A stretch of 64,000 nucleotides of DNA, from positions 558,001 to 622,000 of the forward strand of contig NZ_CP061913.1 of the NCBI RefSeq assembly GCF_019904175.1, in the 5' to 3' direction. Shown piece by piece: positions 1 to 7,025 of the stretch (its first letter is position 1; each line of letters starts with the position of its first letter). The stretch comes from Dactylosporangium vinaceum (GTDB lineage Bacteria > Actinomycetota > Actinomycetes > Mycobacteriales > Micromonosporaceae). Below the pieces are notes generated by a model. That model worked only from the letters and a program-made list of their open reading frames with translations, was not told where the DNA came from and did not search any database. A program made the translations under genes and the position numbers.

Positions 1-410
1 CGGTGCGGCTGCGCGTAAGTCTGGGTGAACCGCTCGAACGCGGCCCGGTCGCTCGACGCGTCCTGCGAGGGCTCCAGGTCACCGGGCTCGACGCCGCGCT
101 CCTGAGCCGCCAGTCCATTCCAAAGAACATCGTGCAGCATCGGTACCGTCACGAGGAGCAACGCCTCGGGCCCACTGAACGCCACGGTCTCCGGCAGCAG
201 CGCGATGAGCTGCTGGACCTGCTTCGACATCCGATCGCCGAAGTCGTCGTCCTGCCACGGGTCGTCGCCGAGCGAAGCGCCCGCCCGCCCGCGCGCCGCG
301 GCCAGCTCGCGCGCCAGCGCGACGGCTTGGTCACGGAATGTGGACGCGTCCTCGACGCGACCCCAAACCGTATGCTGCCCCGCATTCGTTTCCCAGCCCG
401 TTGGCACCAT
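1..410 (-). CDS. hypothetical protein, N-terminal part (runs off left edge)
   Basis: A reverse-strand reading frame opens with ATG at 408-410 and stays open for 136 codons to the left edge, so only the N-terminus is visible. It begins MVPTGWETNAGQ and contains the acidic stretch GDDPWQDDDFGDRMSK, then a helical Leu-rich segment (QQLIALLPETVAF). I see no signal peptide, membrane segment or known motif, and I do not recognise the family. No clear Shine-Dalgarno precedes the ATG. The gene is divergent from the lectin gene, leaving a shared upstream region of about 150 bases. The continuous frame with normal high-GC codon use is the only support for it. Confidence 0.6.
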   Translation of the reverse strand, partial: MVPTGWETNAGQHTVWGRVEDASTFRDQAVALARELAAARGRAGASLGDDPWQDDDFGDRMSKQVQQLIALLPETVAFSGPEALLLVTVPMLHDVLWNGLAAQERGVEPGDLEPSQDASSDRAAFERFTQTYAQPH

Positions 411-563
411 GCGGGAAAACTTACCGGCCAACCGCAACGCACTGCGCGGAATACCGCTCGCCGCGATCCGGGTGTGCGCAAATGGGACCTCCGGCCGGTC
501 GCGATTTGGTCCGGGAGCCGCTACGGTGCACCGGGCGTCTTCTTTGTTGGAAGGGGATCGGGC

Positions 564-2033
564 ATGTCCGTCGCTGGAGACGGTGACGACGCGGACCAGG
601 CAACCGGACCGCGTGGCCTGCCGCCCGTGGCCGGCCCGCCGCCGCGCCACCGGGTGCCGCCGACGGCCTCCGCGGCGGCCCGGGTCCTCCCGGAGCCGTT
701 CACCCCGCCGAAGCCGGCGATTCCCCACGTCCCGCACCAGCGCCGTCCGGACGGCCCGACCGCCATGGCGACGGCCGCGGTCGCCGCTTCCGCCGCTGAC
801 GCCGCGCCGGATCCCGACGAACCGGACCCGCTGCCGGTCGCGACCCTGGCCGGCCAGGCGCGGGCCGACGCCGCCGCCATGGACCGGACGCAGAACCTCG
901 AGTTCATCGTGTCGCTGCCCGGCCTCACGAACGACCCCGACGTCGTGGGCCCCGACTCCGCCGGTCCCGGTTCGACCGGCTCTGGTCCGGCCGGTCCCGG
1001 TTCGGTTGGTCCCGGTTCGACCGGCTCCGGTTCGGCCGGCTCCGGTTCGGCCGGCTCCGGTTCGGCCGGCCCTGATTCCGCCGGTGCCGACCTCGCCGGC
1101 CGGGACGAACCCGTCGAGACCGTCGAGGGCGAGCTCATGCCCGTCGGCTCGACGATGGCCGCCGACGACTCTCCTACGGTGGCCGACTACCGGGCGCCCG
1201 CCCTCACGATCGTCACCGACTACGCCCACGAGGACGCCGACGACTACCGCGGCAGCCGCCGCCGCATGATCCCGTGGCGCCGCTATCCGGTGGGCGCCGT
1301 GGCCGTGGCCGTGCTCATCCTGCTGATCCTGGGCGCGGTGGTCTACCAGGCGGTCGGCCGCAGCGACCCGGGTGGCCCCCGCAACAGCTCCCTGCCCGGC
1401 CAGGTCCCGGGCGTCGACACGGGCGGCAACAATCCAGCCCCCGCGGGCGGCGCCGGCAGCCCCACCGCCGACGACCCGACCACCGAGCCGGAGACCCAGG
1501 CCGCCACCGCCGTCGGCGCCACGCCGACCCGCCCGCAGACGGCCACCACCGTCCCGGCGCTGCCCCAGACCTCCGCCCCGGCCCCGTCCACGGCCGCCAC
1601 GACGAGTTCACCGACCCCGCCGCCCCCGGTCGCCCAGCCGCCCCAGGGCCACATGACCGGCGCGCAGTCGCACAAATGCCTCGAATACCGCAGCGGCTCC
1701 GGCAACCGCGTGGTCCTCGACAACTGCTCGTCCGACGGCAACCAGCAGTGGAAGCTGGTGGGCAACCCCGCCACGGGCGCCACGCTCGTCGCCGACAACG
1801 GCATGTGCCTCGACGTGGCCAACGCCGGCACGGGCAACGGCAACGCGGTCCAGGTGTACGCGTGCAACAACTCGGTCGCCCAGAAGTGGGTCCGCCGCGC
1901 CGACAACAGCTGGCAGAACCCGAACTCGAAGCGCTGCCTGTGGCCGTCGAACAACGGCACGGGCGCCGGCACCCCGCTCGTCATCTGGGACTGCGTGTCC
2001 GGCGCTCAGAGCCAGATCTTCACGCTGGCCTGA
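564..2033 (+). CDS. membrane-anchored protein with extracytoplasmic ricin B-type lectin domain
   Basis: The product is 489 aa. Residues 1-235 are a hydrophilic, Pro/Ala/Asp-rich, presumably cytoplasmic region with a short Gly-Ser repeat (GSTGSG, GSAGSG units, about residues 135-172). One membrane helix follows (about 241-263, YPVGAVAVAVLILLILGAVV), then a Thr/Pro-rich linker. A C-terminal domain of about 120 residues has the QxW-type repeats of ricin B/CBM13 lectins (NQQWKL, AQKWV, SQIFTL) and conserved Cys pairs. This layout suggests a type II membrane protein presenting a sugar-binding domain outside the cell; the ligand is unknown. ATG 564 is chosen because the frame upstream is antisense to the left-edge gene and AAGGGGATCGGGC lies just before the ATG. 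Confidence 0.8.
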   Translation: MSVAGDGDDADQATGPRGLPPVAGPPPRHRVPPTASAAARVLPEPFTPPKPAIPHVPHQRRPDGPTAMATAAVAASAADAAPDPDEPDPLPVATLAGQARADAAAMDRTQNLEFIVSLPGLTNDPDVVGPDSAGPGSTGSGPAGPGSVGPGSTGSGSAGSGSAGSGSAGPDSAGADLAGRDEPVETVEGELMPVGSTMAADDSPTVADYRAPALTIVTDYAHEDADDYRGSRRRMIPWRRYPVGAVAVAVLILLILGAVVYQAVGRSDPGGPRNSSLPGQVPGVDTGGNNPAPAGGAGSPTADDPTTEPETQAATAVGATPTRPQTATTVPALPQTSAPAPSTAATTSSPTPPPPVAQPPQGHMTGAQSHKCLEYRSGSGNRVVLDNCSSDGNQQWKLVGNPATGATLVADNGMCLDVANAGTGNGNAVQVYACNNSVAQKWVRRADNSWQNPNSKRCLWPSNNGTGAGTPLVIWDCVSGAQSQIFTLA

Positions 2034-2046
2034 TCCGGCCGCCCCG

Positions 2047-2071
2047 GCGGGTGGCCGCGCCGGCCACCCGC
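2047..2071 (+). terminator. hairpin terminator after the lectin gene
   Basis: A perfect 10-bp stem, GCGGGTGGCC / GGCCACCCGC, with a 5-base loop begins 14 bases after the lectin stop codon. It is followed by only a few T residues, as is usual in actinomycetes. Confidence 0.65.
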
Positions 2072-2449
2072 TTGCCGATACGATGATTTGGTTACGCGTC
2101 GCTCGCGCTTTTCACCGCTTCGGGCGCCGAATGTGAAACTCCGCCGAATCGCCGGCCCGGGCCGCTCATGCCCGGCGTCGGCAAGTGCGCGCAGTTCAGC
2201 CACGGTCGGGCATTTATCAAATGATTCCCGGCCCGCCGCCGGGGTGCATATTGCACACGCGATATGTTTGACCGGCTCCGGCCGGCCGAATCATTTGGCC
2301 CCCCGTTGGTGGTACGTCGGTTTGACCTCTGATCATGAAACGGAGCGAGAACAGACGGGACGAACCTACGAGGAAAGGCGCAGGAAATGCCCGTTTTAGT
2401 GCGTTAGATTCATCGAGTCCGGGAACAACATTGAGAGGACTCGAACGGA
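2072..2449. other. non-coding gap upstream of the secreted repeat protein
   Basis: This stretch of about 380 bases is AT-richer than its neighbours, especially around 2200-2300. It has no convincing gene, and the short frames that cross it have atypical codon use. It probably holds the promoter and leader of the gene at 2450. GAGAGGAC about 10 bases before that ATG is a plausible ribosome binding site. I recognise no riboswitch. Confidence 0.4.
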
Positions 2450-3328
2450 ATGAAGCGCAATACCCGCAAGACGATCACGCTGGTCGGTATGGGTCTCATG
2501 GCCGGTGCGTCACTCGGCCTGACCGCGACGGCGGCGTCCGCGAACACCGTGCACGCCGACCACGACGGCGCGACGGTCGCCAATCACGGCGTCGGCGACC
2601 ACGACGGCCAGGGCGACCACCGCGGGGGGAGCAACCAGCACGACGGCCGGGGCGACCACGACGGCCGGGGCGACCACGACGGCCGCGGTGGCCACGACGG
2701 CCGGGGCGACCACGACGGCCGCGGTGGCCACGACGGCCGGGGCGACCACGACGGCCGCGGTGGCCACGACGGCCGGGGCGACCACGACGGCCGCGGTGGC
2801 CACGACGGCCGCGGTGGCCACGACGGGTGGGGCGACCACGACGGGTGGGGCCACCGCGACGGCCGGGGTGGCCACGACGGCCGGGGCGACCGCGACGTCC
2901 GGTTCCACTCCGTCGACTGGCGGGCGCGCGGCGCGGGCGGGCAGGCGCGCACCTACACGGTCGCGCTGTTCCAGGGCCGCAATGCCTGCGAGACGGCCGG
3001 CCACTACGGCGAGTGGCTCGGCCAGTGGGACGACTCGGCCTGCGTCAAGGTCGGCGGCGGCAACGTCTACGCGCTGCAGGCGGTCGACTACCAGGGCCGT
3101 CACCGCGTCGTCCGGGCGGCCGCCCACCACAACGGGCAGGCCCGCAACCACCGCGCGAACAGCAACGGCTGGGGCGCCTGGCACGGTGCCTCCAACGGCC
3201 ACAGCAACGGCCACGGTGCCTCCAACGGCCACGGCAACGGCCACAGCAGCGGCCACGGTGCCTCCAACGGCCACAGCAACGGCCACTCGTACGCCAACGC
3301 CGCCGGTAGCGGCGGTTACGGCGCCTGA
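2450..3328 (+). CDS. secreted His/Asp/Gly-rich hexapeptide-repeat protein
   Basis: The product is 292 aa with a clear Sec signal peptide: KRNTRK, then a hydrophobic stretch, then AASAN (cleavage near residue 31). Residues about 63-147 are about 14 tandem hexapeptides of the type xHDG(R/W)G. A folded module of about 65 residues follows (RTYTVALF, ACETAGHY, SACVKV, YQGRHRVVR) with two Cys that could pair. The C-terminus is a second low-complexity tract of SNGH/GNGH repeats ending GGYGA. Dense His and Asp suggest metal binding or water retention at the cell surface, but that is inference. The middle module recurs in the reverse-strand protein at 6327-6926. ATG 2450 is preceded by a GAGAGGAC ribosome binding site and is the only start giving a signal peptide. 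Confidence 0.85.
   Translation: MKRNTRKTITLVGMGLMAGASLGLTATAASANTVHADHDGATVANHGVGDHDGQGDHRGGSNQHDGRGDHDGRGDHDGRGGHDGRGDHDGRGGHDGRGDHDGRGGHDGRGDHDGRGGHDGRGGHDGWGDHDGWGHRDGRGGHDGRGDRDVRFHSVDWRARGAGGQARTYTVALFQGRNACETAGHYGEWLGQWDDSACVKVGGGNVYALQAVDYQGRHRVVRAAAHHNGQARNHRANSNGWGAWHGASNGHSNGHGASNGHGNGHSSGHGASNGHSNGHSYANAAGSGGYGA
2636..2892 (+). repeat. tandem 18-bp coding repeat (hexapeptide xHDGRG)
   Basis: These are about 14 tandem 18-bp units of the form CACGACGGCCGSGGY plus GAC or GGC. Units with Asp and Gly alternate, giving a 36-bp higher-order period. All lie in frame in the secreted protein, so unit gain or loss would preserve the frame. Confidence 0.9.
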
Positions 3329-3436
3329 TCCGCCGGTGCGGCCGGCGGTGACTGCGACCGGGCCGCGAGGTGCGTTCCGACGCCTCGTGACTTTGTCGCC
3401 GCCGGCCGCGCCGGTCCCCGACGATCTCGAGGACCT

Positions 3437-4192
3437 ATGAAATCGTTTTCCGGCTTGAACCGGCGCCGTGGTGCCGGCCTTACGTTGGGGTTGGCGCTGC
3501 TCGTCGTGGCGGCGCTGCCGGCCGCGAGCGCCCATGCGGCAGGCGTCTCCGCAGTGCGCTTCACCGATCGGTGCGACGGTAGCGTCGAGGTGCTGCTGCC
3601 CAACCAGTACAGCAGCGGCAACCTCATCTACACCGTCAACGAGGAGCTCGTGGTCGTCGGGCCGGGGCAGCGGCCGGTGCAGTCCGTCGCGGCGGCGCCG
3701 ACCGGAGACCTGGTCGTTCACGTGTCCGTCCAGGAGCGCGACGGCAAGGAGTACCGCACGTCGCACGACTGGATCGAGCCCGACTCGTGCGATGCCCCGA
3801 CCGGGGAAGGGCAGAAGCGGCACGCGGCCGCTGCCGGCGACGCGGGTGGTAGTGCATCCGTGGCCGGCGACGCGGGTGGTAGTGCATCCGTGGCCGGCGA
3901 CGCGGGAGGCAGTGCATACAGCGCGGCCGCCGGCGGATACGGCGCTGACCAGGGTGGCTCGGACGGCCAGGCCTACGGCTCGGCCGCGGGCGCAGTGGAC
4001 TCCGACCTCGGTGCCGACGCCGTGCATCAGGACGCGTTCGGGCTTCCCGCACGCGCCCAACAGCCGGCGACCGGCGCGCTGGCGCTGACGGGAACCAACA
4101 CCATGCTGCTCAGTGCGGTGGGCGTGCTGCTGGTTCTCGTCGGGGTGGGCCTGTTTCGGCGGCGGCGGCGAATCACCTTCGTCGCGAAATAG
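3437..4192 (+). CDS. cell-surface protein with LALTG sortase signal
   Basis: The product is 251 aa. A signal peptide (residues 1-35; RRRGAGLTLGLALLVVAALP, then AHAAG) is followed by a small beta-rich domain (about 36-115) with two Cys (RCDG, DSCD). Next is a low-complexity linker with three 10-residue repeats (GDAGGSASVA). The C-terminus is a sortase sorting signal: LALTG at residues 215-219, a hydrophobic helix (MLLSAVGVLLVLVGVGLF) and an RRRRR tail. LAxTG is the motif used by actinobacterial class E sortases, so the protein is probably covalently anchored. No sortase gene is in the window. ATG 3437 lies 109 bases after the secreted repeat protein in the same orientation, so the two surface-protein genes may be co-expressed. 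Confidence 0.85.
   Translation: MKSFSGLNRRRGAGLTLGLALLVVAALPAASAHAAGVSAVRFTDRCDGSVEVLLPNQYSSGNLIYTVNEELVVVGPGQRPVQSVAAAPTGDLVVHVSVQERDGKEYRTSHDWIEPDSCDAPTGEGQKRHAAAAGDAGGSASVAGDAGGSASVAGDAGGSAYSAAAGGYGADQGGSDGQAYGSAAGAVDSDLGADAVHQDAFGLPARAQQPATGALALTGTNTMLLSAVGVLLVLVGVGLFRRRRRITFVAK
3834..3918 (+). repeat. 30-bp tandem coding repeat
   Basis: Two identical 30-base units at 3841-3870 and 3871-3900, plus a diverged third copy, encode the GDAGGSASVA linker of the LALTG protein. The identity of the first two copies suggests recent duplication. Confidence 0.85.
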
Positions 4193-4290
4193 CCATGCGA
4201 GCGGCGTTGCGTGACCCTTCGCCGCTCGCATCGGCTGTGGATCACCCGCGGAGACGATGCGCCGTGCCCCGCTGCCCCACGGCGAATCGG

Positions 4291-4322
4291 CAGACCGGGT
4301 CCGCCTCGGCGGATCCGGTCTG
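4291..4322 (+). terminator. hairpin terminator after the LALTG protein gene
   Basis: CAGACCGG and CCGGTCTG form the outer stem of an almost continuous hairpin (inner arms TCCGCC / GGCGGA) followed by TTTGCC. It lies between the LALTG gene and the response regulator. It also argues against starting the regulator at the upstream in-frame codon at 4211. Confidence 0.65.
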
Positions 4323-4414
4323 TTTGCCGTTGCCGCATCAGCAGACATCCGAAGGAGCGGCGGCCTCGGGGTGCCGCCGGCCATTCAGCACTGGAACAGA
4401 GCGGAGCAACAACC

Positions 4415-5257
4415 ATGGTTCCCCGGACCTGCGACAACCCCCCGCGCTCGACAGTCGCGGCCGCGCCTGCGCCGACCGGGCCCCCGCCGAAACAGACGGC
4501 CCGGCCGAAGCCCTACCCGGACAAGCCCGCCGAGGAGCCCGCTTTAGCCGAGCGCGGCCGGACGCCGGTCCGGCCCGGTCCGCGCCCACGCCGTCAACGC
4601 AACCGGGTGAGCGTGCTGCTGGTGGACGACCACGACCTCATCCGGCGCGGCCTGCGCCATGCCTTCGACCGGACCGGGCAGTTCGACGTTGTCGGCGAGA
4701 CGGGCAGCGCCGCCGAGGGAATCCGGCTCGCGAACCTGCTACGGCCGGACGTCGTGATCCTGGACGTGCAGCTGCCCGACGGCTCCGGCCTGGACACCGC
4801 CAGCGCGCTGCGCCACGAGCGGCCCGGCATCGGCATCGTGGTGCTGACGACGTTCGCCGACGACGATGTGCTCTTCGCCGCCATGGAGGCCGGTGCGAGC
4901 GGCTTCGTGCCGAAGTCCGCGCCGGTGAGCGAGGTCATTGCGGTCGTCAGGTATGCGGCGAGTGCGCCGGCGTCCTTTGCCGCCGCGGACCTCGCCGAAG
5001 CCATGAAGCGCCGGCTGGCACCGAAGGAGCCGCAGTTGAACGCCCTGGAGCGGCAGGTCCTGGCACTGTTGGCCGACGGTCTGAGCGTCGCCGGCATCGC
5101 CCGCGGGCTGTACGTCTCGAACTCGACCGCGAAGCACCTCGTGGCCCGGGTGGTGGAGAAACTCGGCGCCCGCAATCGGGTGCAGGCGCTCATGGCGGCA
5201 CTGCGGCTGGGACTCCTGCCGACCGACACCCATCAAACGGGCGACCACTTCGGCTGA
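4415..5257 (+). CDS. NarL/FixJ-family response regulator (orphan)
   Basis: The product is 280 aa from ATG 4415, with GCGGAGC 7-13 bases upstream. An unusual Pro/Arg-rich N-terminal extension of about 63 residues precedes the receiver domain (VSVLLVDDHDLI, phospho-acceptor Asp in VVILDVQLPDG, switch Thr in VVLTTFADDD, Lys in GFVPKSAP). A LuxR-type helix-turn-helix follows (LNALERQVLALLADGLSVAGIA, STAKHLVARVVEKL). It should bind DNA as a phosphorylated dimer. No histidine kinase lies beside it, so its partner is elsewhere. A shorter protein from GTG 4607 would remove the extension; I prefer 4415 because of the ribosome binding site. The adjacent surface-protein genes are possible targets. Confidence 0.85.
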   Translation: MVPRTCDNPPRSTVAAAPAPTGPPPKQTARPKPYPDKPAEEPALAERGRTPVRPGPRPRRQRNRVSVLLVDDHDLIRRGLRHAFDRTGQFDVVGETGSAAEGIRLANLLRPDVVILDVQLPDGSGLDTASALRHERPGIGIVVLTTFADDDVLFAAMEAGASGFVPKSAPVSEVIAVVRYAASAPASFAAADLAEAMKRRLAPKEPQLNALERQVLALLADGLSVAGIARGLYVSNSTAKHLVARVVEKLGARNRVQALMAALRLGLLPTDTHQTGDHFG

Positions 5258-5278
5258 GGGCGACGCCCGACAGACGAC

Positions 5279-5311
5279 GAGGGCCGGCGGACGCATCGTC
5301 CGCCGGCCCTC
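5279..5311. terminator. bidirectional hairpin terminator between convergent genes
   Basis: A perfect 13-bp stem, GAGGGCCGGCGGA / TCCGCCGGCCCTC, with a 7-base loop sits between the stop of the response regulator and the end of the reverse-strand gene at 5326. It can serve both strands. Confidence 0.85.
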
Positions 5312-5325
5312 GTGTTTCGGGTTTC

Positions 5326-5760
5326 TCATACCAGGACATCGACCGCCATCGTCAGCAACCCCAGCACCAGCAGCCCGATCAACGCATCCACGGCGATGGA
5401 CCACGGCCACCGGTGCCAGCGCGACAGGCGCGAGGCGCTGCGCCTCTCCTGTGCTCGATGCCGGCCGGGCGCCCGCCAGAACACGTCGGTCGGGTCCGCC
5501 ACCGGTGCGACGGGTGCGGCCGGCGCCGGGCGGGGCCGGATCACCAGCCGGGGCCGCGCGACCGGAACCGGCGCGACGGCCCGGGCGTTGGGAACCGGCC
5601 GGACCGGGTGCCGGGCATGTCCGACCGCGCCGGGGGAGGTGCGGTCGTGCCGGGAGATGAGGGTGGGACGCCGGGCCCGCAGCGCCGCCCGGCGCTCCGT
5701 CAAATCGATTGTTGCGACGTTTCCCGCCCCGTCAACGTCGGATTCGTCTTCGCTGTGCAT
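5326..5760 (-). CDS. small hypothetical protein with C-terminal membrane anchor
   Basis: The product is 144 aa from ATG 5760, chosen because TTCGGAGAGCC gives a good ribosome binding site directly upstream. The N-terminal 110 residues are Arg/Pro/Ala-rich and poorly structured (MHSEDESDVDGAGN, RPAPAAPVAPVAD). The last 25 residues are a single hydrophobic helix (WSIAVDALIGLLVLGLLTMAV), giving a tail-anchored topology with the bulk in the cytoplasm. I do not recognise the family. It lies 40 bases downstream of the 109-aa Cys-containing protein in the same orientation, so the two probably share a transcript that ends at the hairpin at 5279-5311. Confidence 0.6.
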   Translation of the reverse strand: MHSEDESDVDGAGNVATIDLTERRAALRARRPTLISRHDRTSPGAVGHARHPVRPVPNARAVAPVPVARPRLVIRPRPAPAAPVAPVADPTDVFWRAPGRHRAQERRSASRLSRWHRWPWSIAVDALIGLLVLGLLTMAVDVLV

Positions 5761-5800
5761 GGCTCTCCGAACATCGTGCCGGCTGTGCTCACATCCGGGC

Positions 5801-6130
5801 TCAGCATCGGGCGGGTGACTCCCGAGCTGCGTTCGTGGCGGGGGCCGCGTGTCCGCGGCCGTGGCACTCCCCGCAGTGATGTCCTTCCGCGAGCCGGCAG
5901 CAGCATGGCGCCGGCAACATGCCGTCAAGCGTGGTCAAGGGCACGACGGGCGTGAGGCGGCGCCGCTCGTCGGTCCGGCCGGCGAGATACGCGGTACGCA
6001 TGCCGACCATCATCATGTCGATGAGCTCGGACGCGGCACGGCCACCCTGAACCGTGCGCAGAATGCCTTCACGGGTGCGCTGGTATATCTCACTGCTCCA
6101 CAGCAGATTCACCACAGGATCATCGAACAT
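5801..6130 (-). CDS. small Cys/His-cluster protein
   Basis: The product is 109 aa from ATG 6130, preceded by CCGGAGGGCAGAGCG, a strong ribosome binding site. The first 75 residues look helical (DPVVNLLWSSEIYQRTREG, SELIDMMMVGMRTAYLAG). The C-terminal third carries a compact cluster, PAPCCCRLAEGHHCGECHGRGH, ending in a further Cys as the last residue. CxxCHGRGH resembles the zinc-binding CxxCxGxG repeat of DnaJ-type fingers or a haem CxxCH, but there is no signal peptide, so zinc binding is more likely; this is inference. No known family is recognised. It appears to head a transcript with the tail-anchored protein at 5326-5760. Confidence 0.65.
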   Translation of the reverse strand: MFDDPVVNLLWSSEIYQRTREGILRTVQGGRAASELIDMMMVGMRTAYLAGRTDERRRLTPVVPLTTLDGMLPAPCCCRLAEGHHCGECHGRGHAAPATNAARESPARC

Positions 6131-6326
6131 CGCTCTGCCCTCCGGTAATCCCCCGTGCTCATGCCACCCGCATATCTGAATATCACGCACGCGATCGTGG
6201 GCGCGGCGAGCGGATTTGTTTCGGCGGTTCGGAGAGCGGAAAAGCACCAATCGAAGGCCCGGCCGGGCATCGAGTCGAACCGTACAGAGTGAGGTCCAGG
6301 GTCCTGTCGTTTCGGGACTTTAGACC

Positions 6327-6926
6327 CTACCGCCGGCGGCTGATGTGTGTTTCTGTCGGCGATTGCCTATTGTGCACGTGCGAATTACTTATCGGCCGGG
6401 CGGAGACTACTGGCTCTCGGACGCGCCGGTGCCGGCCGCGATACCCCATTACGTCGGCGTGGCTACCAATTCGCTCATTCCTCGCAGCCTCGACGGGCGT
6501 CGGCCGGCCGTCGTACGCGGCGGCCGTTGCCAACGCGTGCTCGCTGCGGTAGTAGGCGACGCTGTACGTCCGCACGCGCGCGTTGTTGCGGCGGTCGCGT
6601 CGATAGAGCGGGTGCAGCTCCGTGTGGGCGCGGGCCCAGGCTCCCCGGTTCGGCGTGGCCGGCACCTCGGCGATCGGGTCGCGCTGCTCGGGCTCGCGCT
6701 GCTCGGGCTCGCGCTGCTCGGGAACGGCGGCCCTCGGTGGCTCCGGTTCGCCGGCCGCGAGCGCTTCCTCGTGGTCGTTGATCTCGTCGTCGTTGAACCC
6801 GACCGGCAGCCGGGTGTCGGTGATCGACAGGCCGGTGGGGCGGTGGGGCCTGGAGGGGTCGGGCAGCGCCATCCCCATGGCCTCCAGCACCCCGACAAGC
6901 TTCATCGTCGATGGCTTCGCGCTCAT
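6327..6926 (-). CDS. hypothetical protein sharing a module with the secreted repeat protein
   Basis: The product is 199 aa from ATG 6926 (GGAATGTTGGAT upstream). An in-frame ATG at 6971 would add 15 residues but has no ribosome binding site. It has no signal peptide or membrane helix. It contains a charged repeat PEQREPEQREPEQRDP (about residues 68-83), then a region RTYSVAYY, ALATAAAYDG, YRGRHRRVRE. That region matches the middle of the secreted protein at 2450-3328 (RTYTVALF, ACETAGHYGE, YQGRHRVVR) in order and spacing. The secreted copy has two Cys at positions where this copy has none, which fits an oxidising versus reducing location. Function is unknown. Confidence 0.6.
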   Translation of the reverse strand: MSAKPSTMKLVGVLEAMGMALPDPSRPHRPTGLSITDTRLPVGFNDDEINDHEEALAAGEPEPPRAAVPEQREPEQREPEQRDPIAEVPATPNRGAWARAHTELHPLYRRDRRNNARVRTYSVAYYRSEHALATAAAYDGRPTPVEAARNERIGSHADVMGYRGRHRRVREPVVSARPISNSHVHNRQSPTETHISRRR

Positions 6927-7025
6927 ATCCAACATTCCGCTCAATCTTGAACTAACAACGATATCGGGCATTCTAGGAATTTCGGCCGTCGAGCCCTATC
7001 GACGAACTAGGTCAGTCCACGGCAA

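Noticed and set aside
4211..4414. Longer response regulator starting at 4211
   Set aside because: The extension crosses a transcription terminator at 4291-4322; ATG 4415 has a ribosome binding site.
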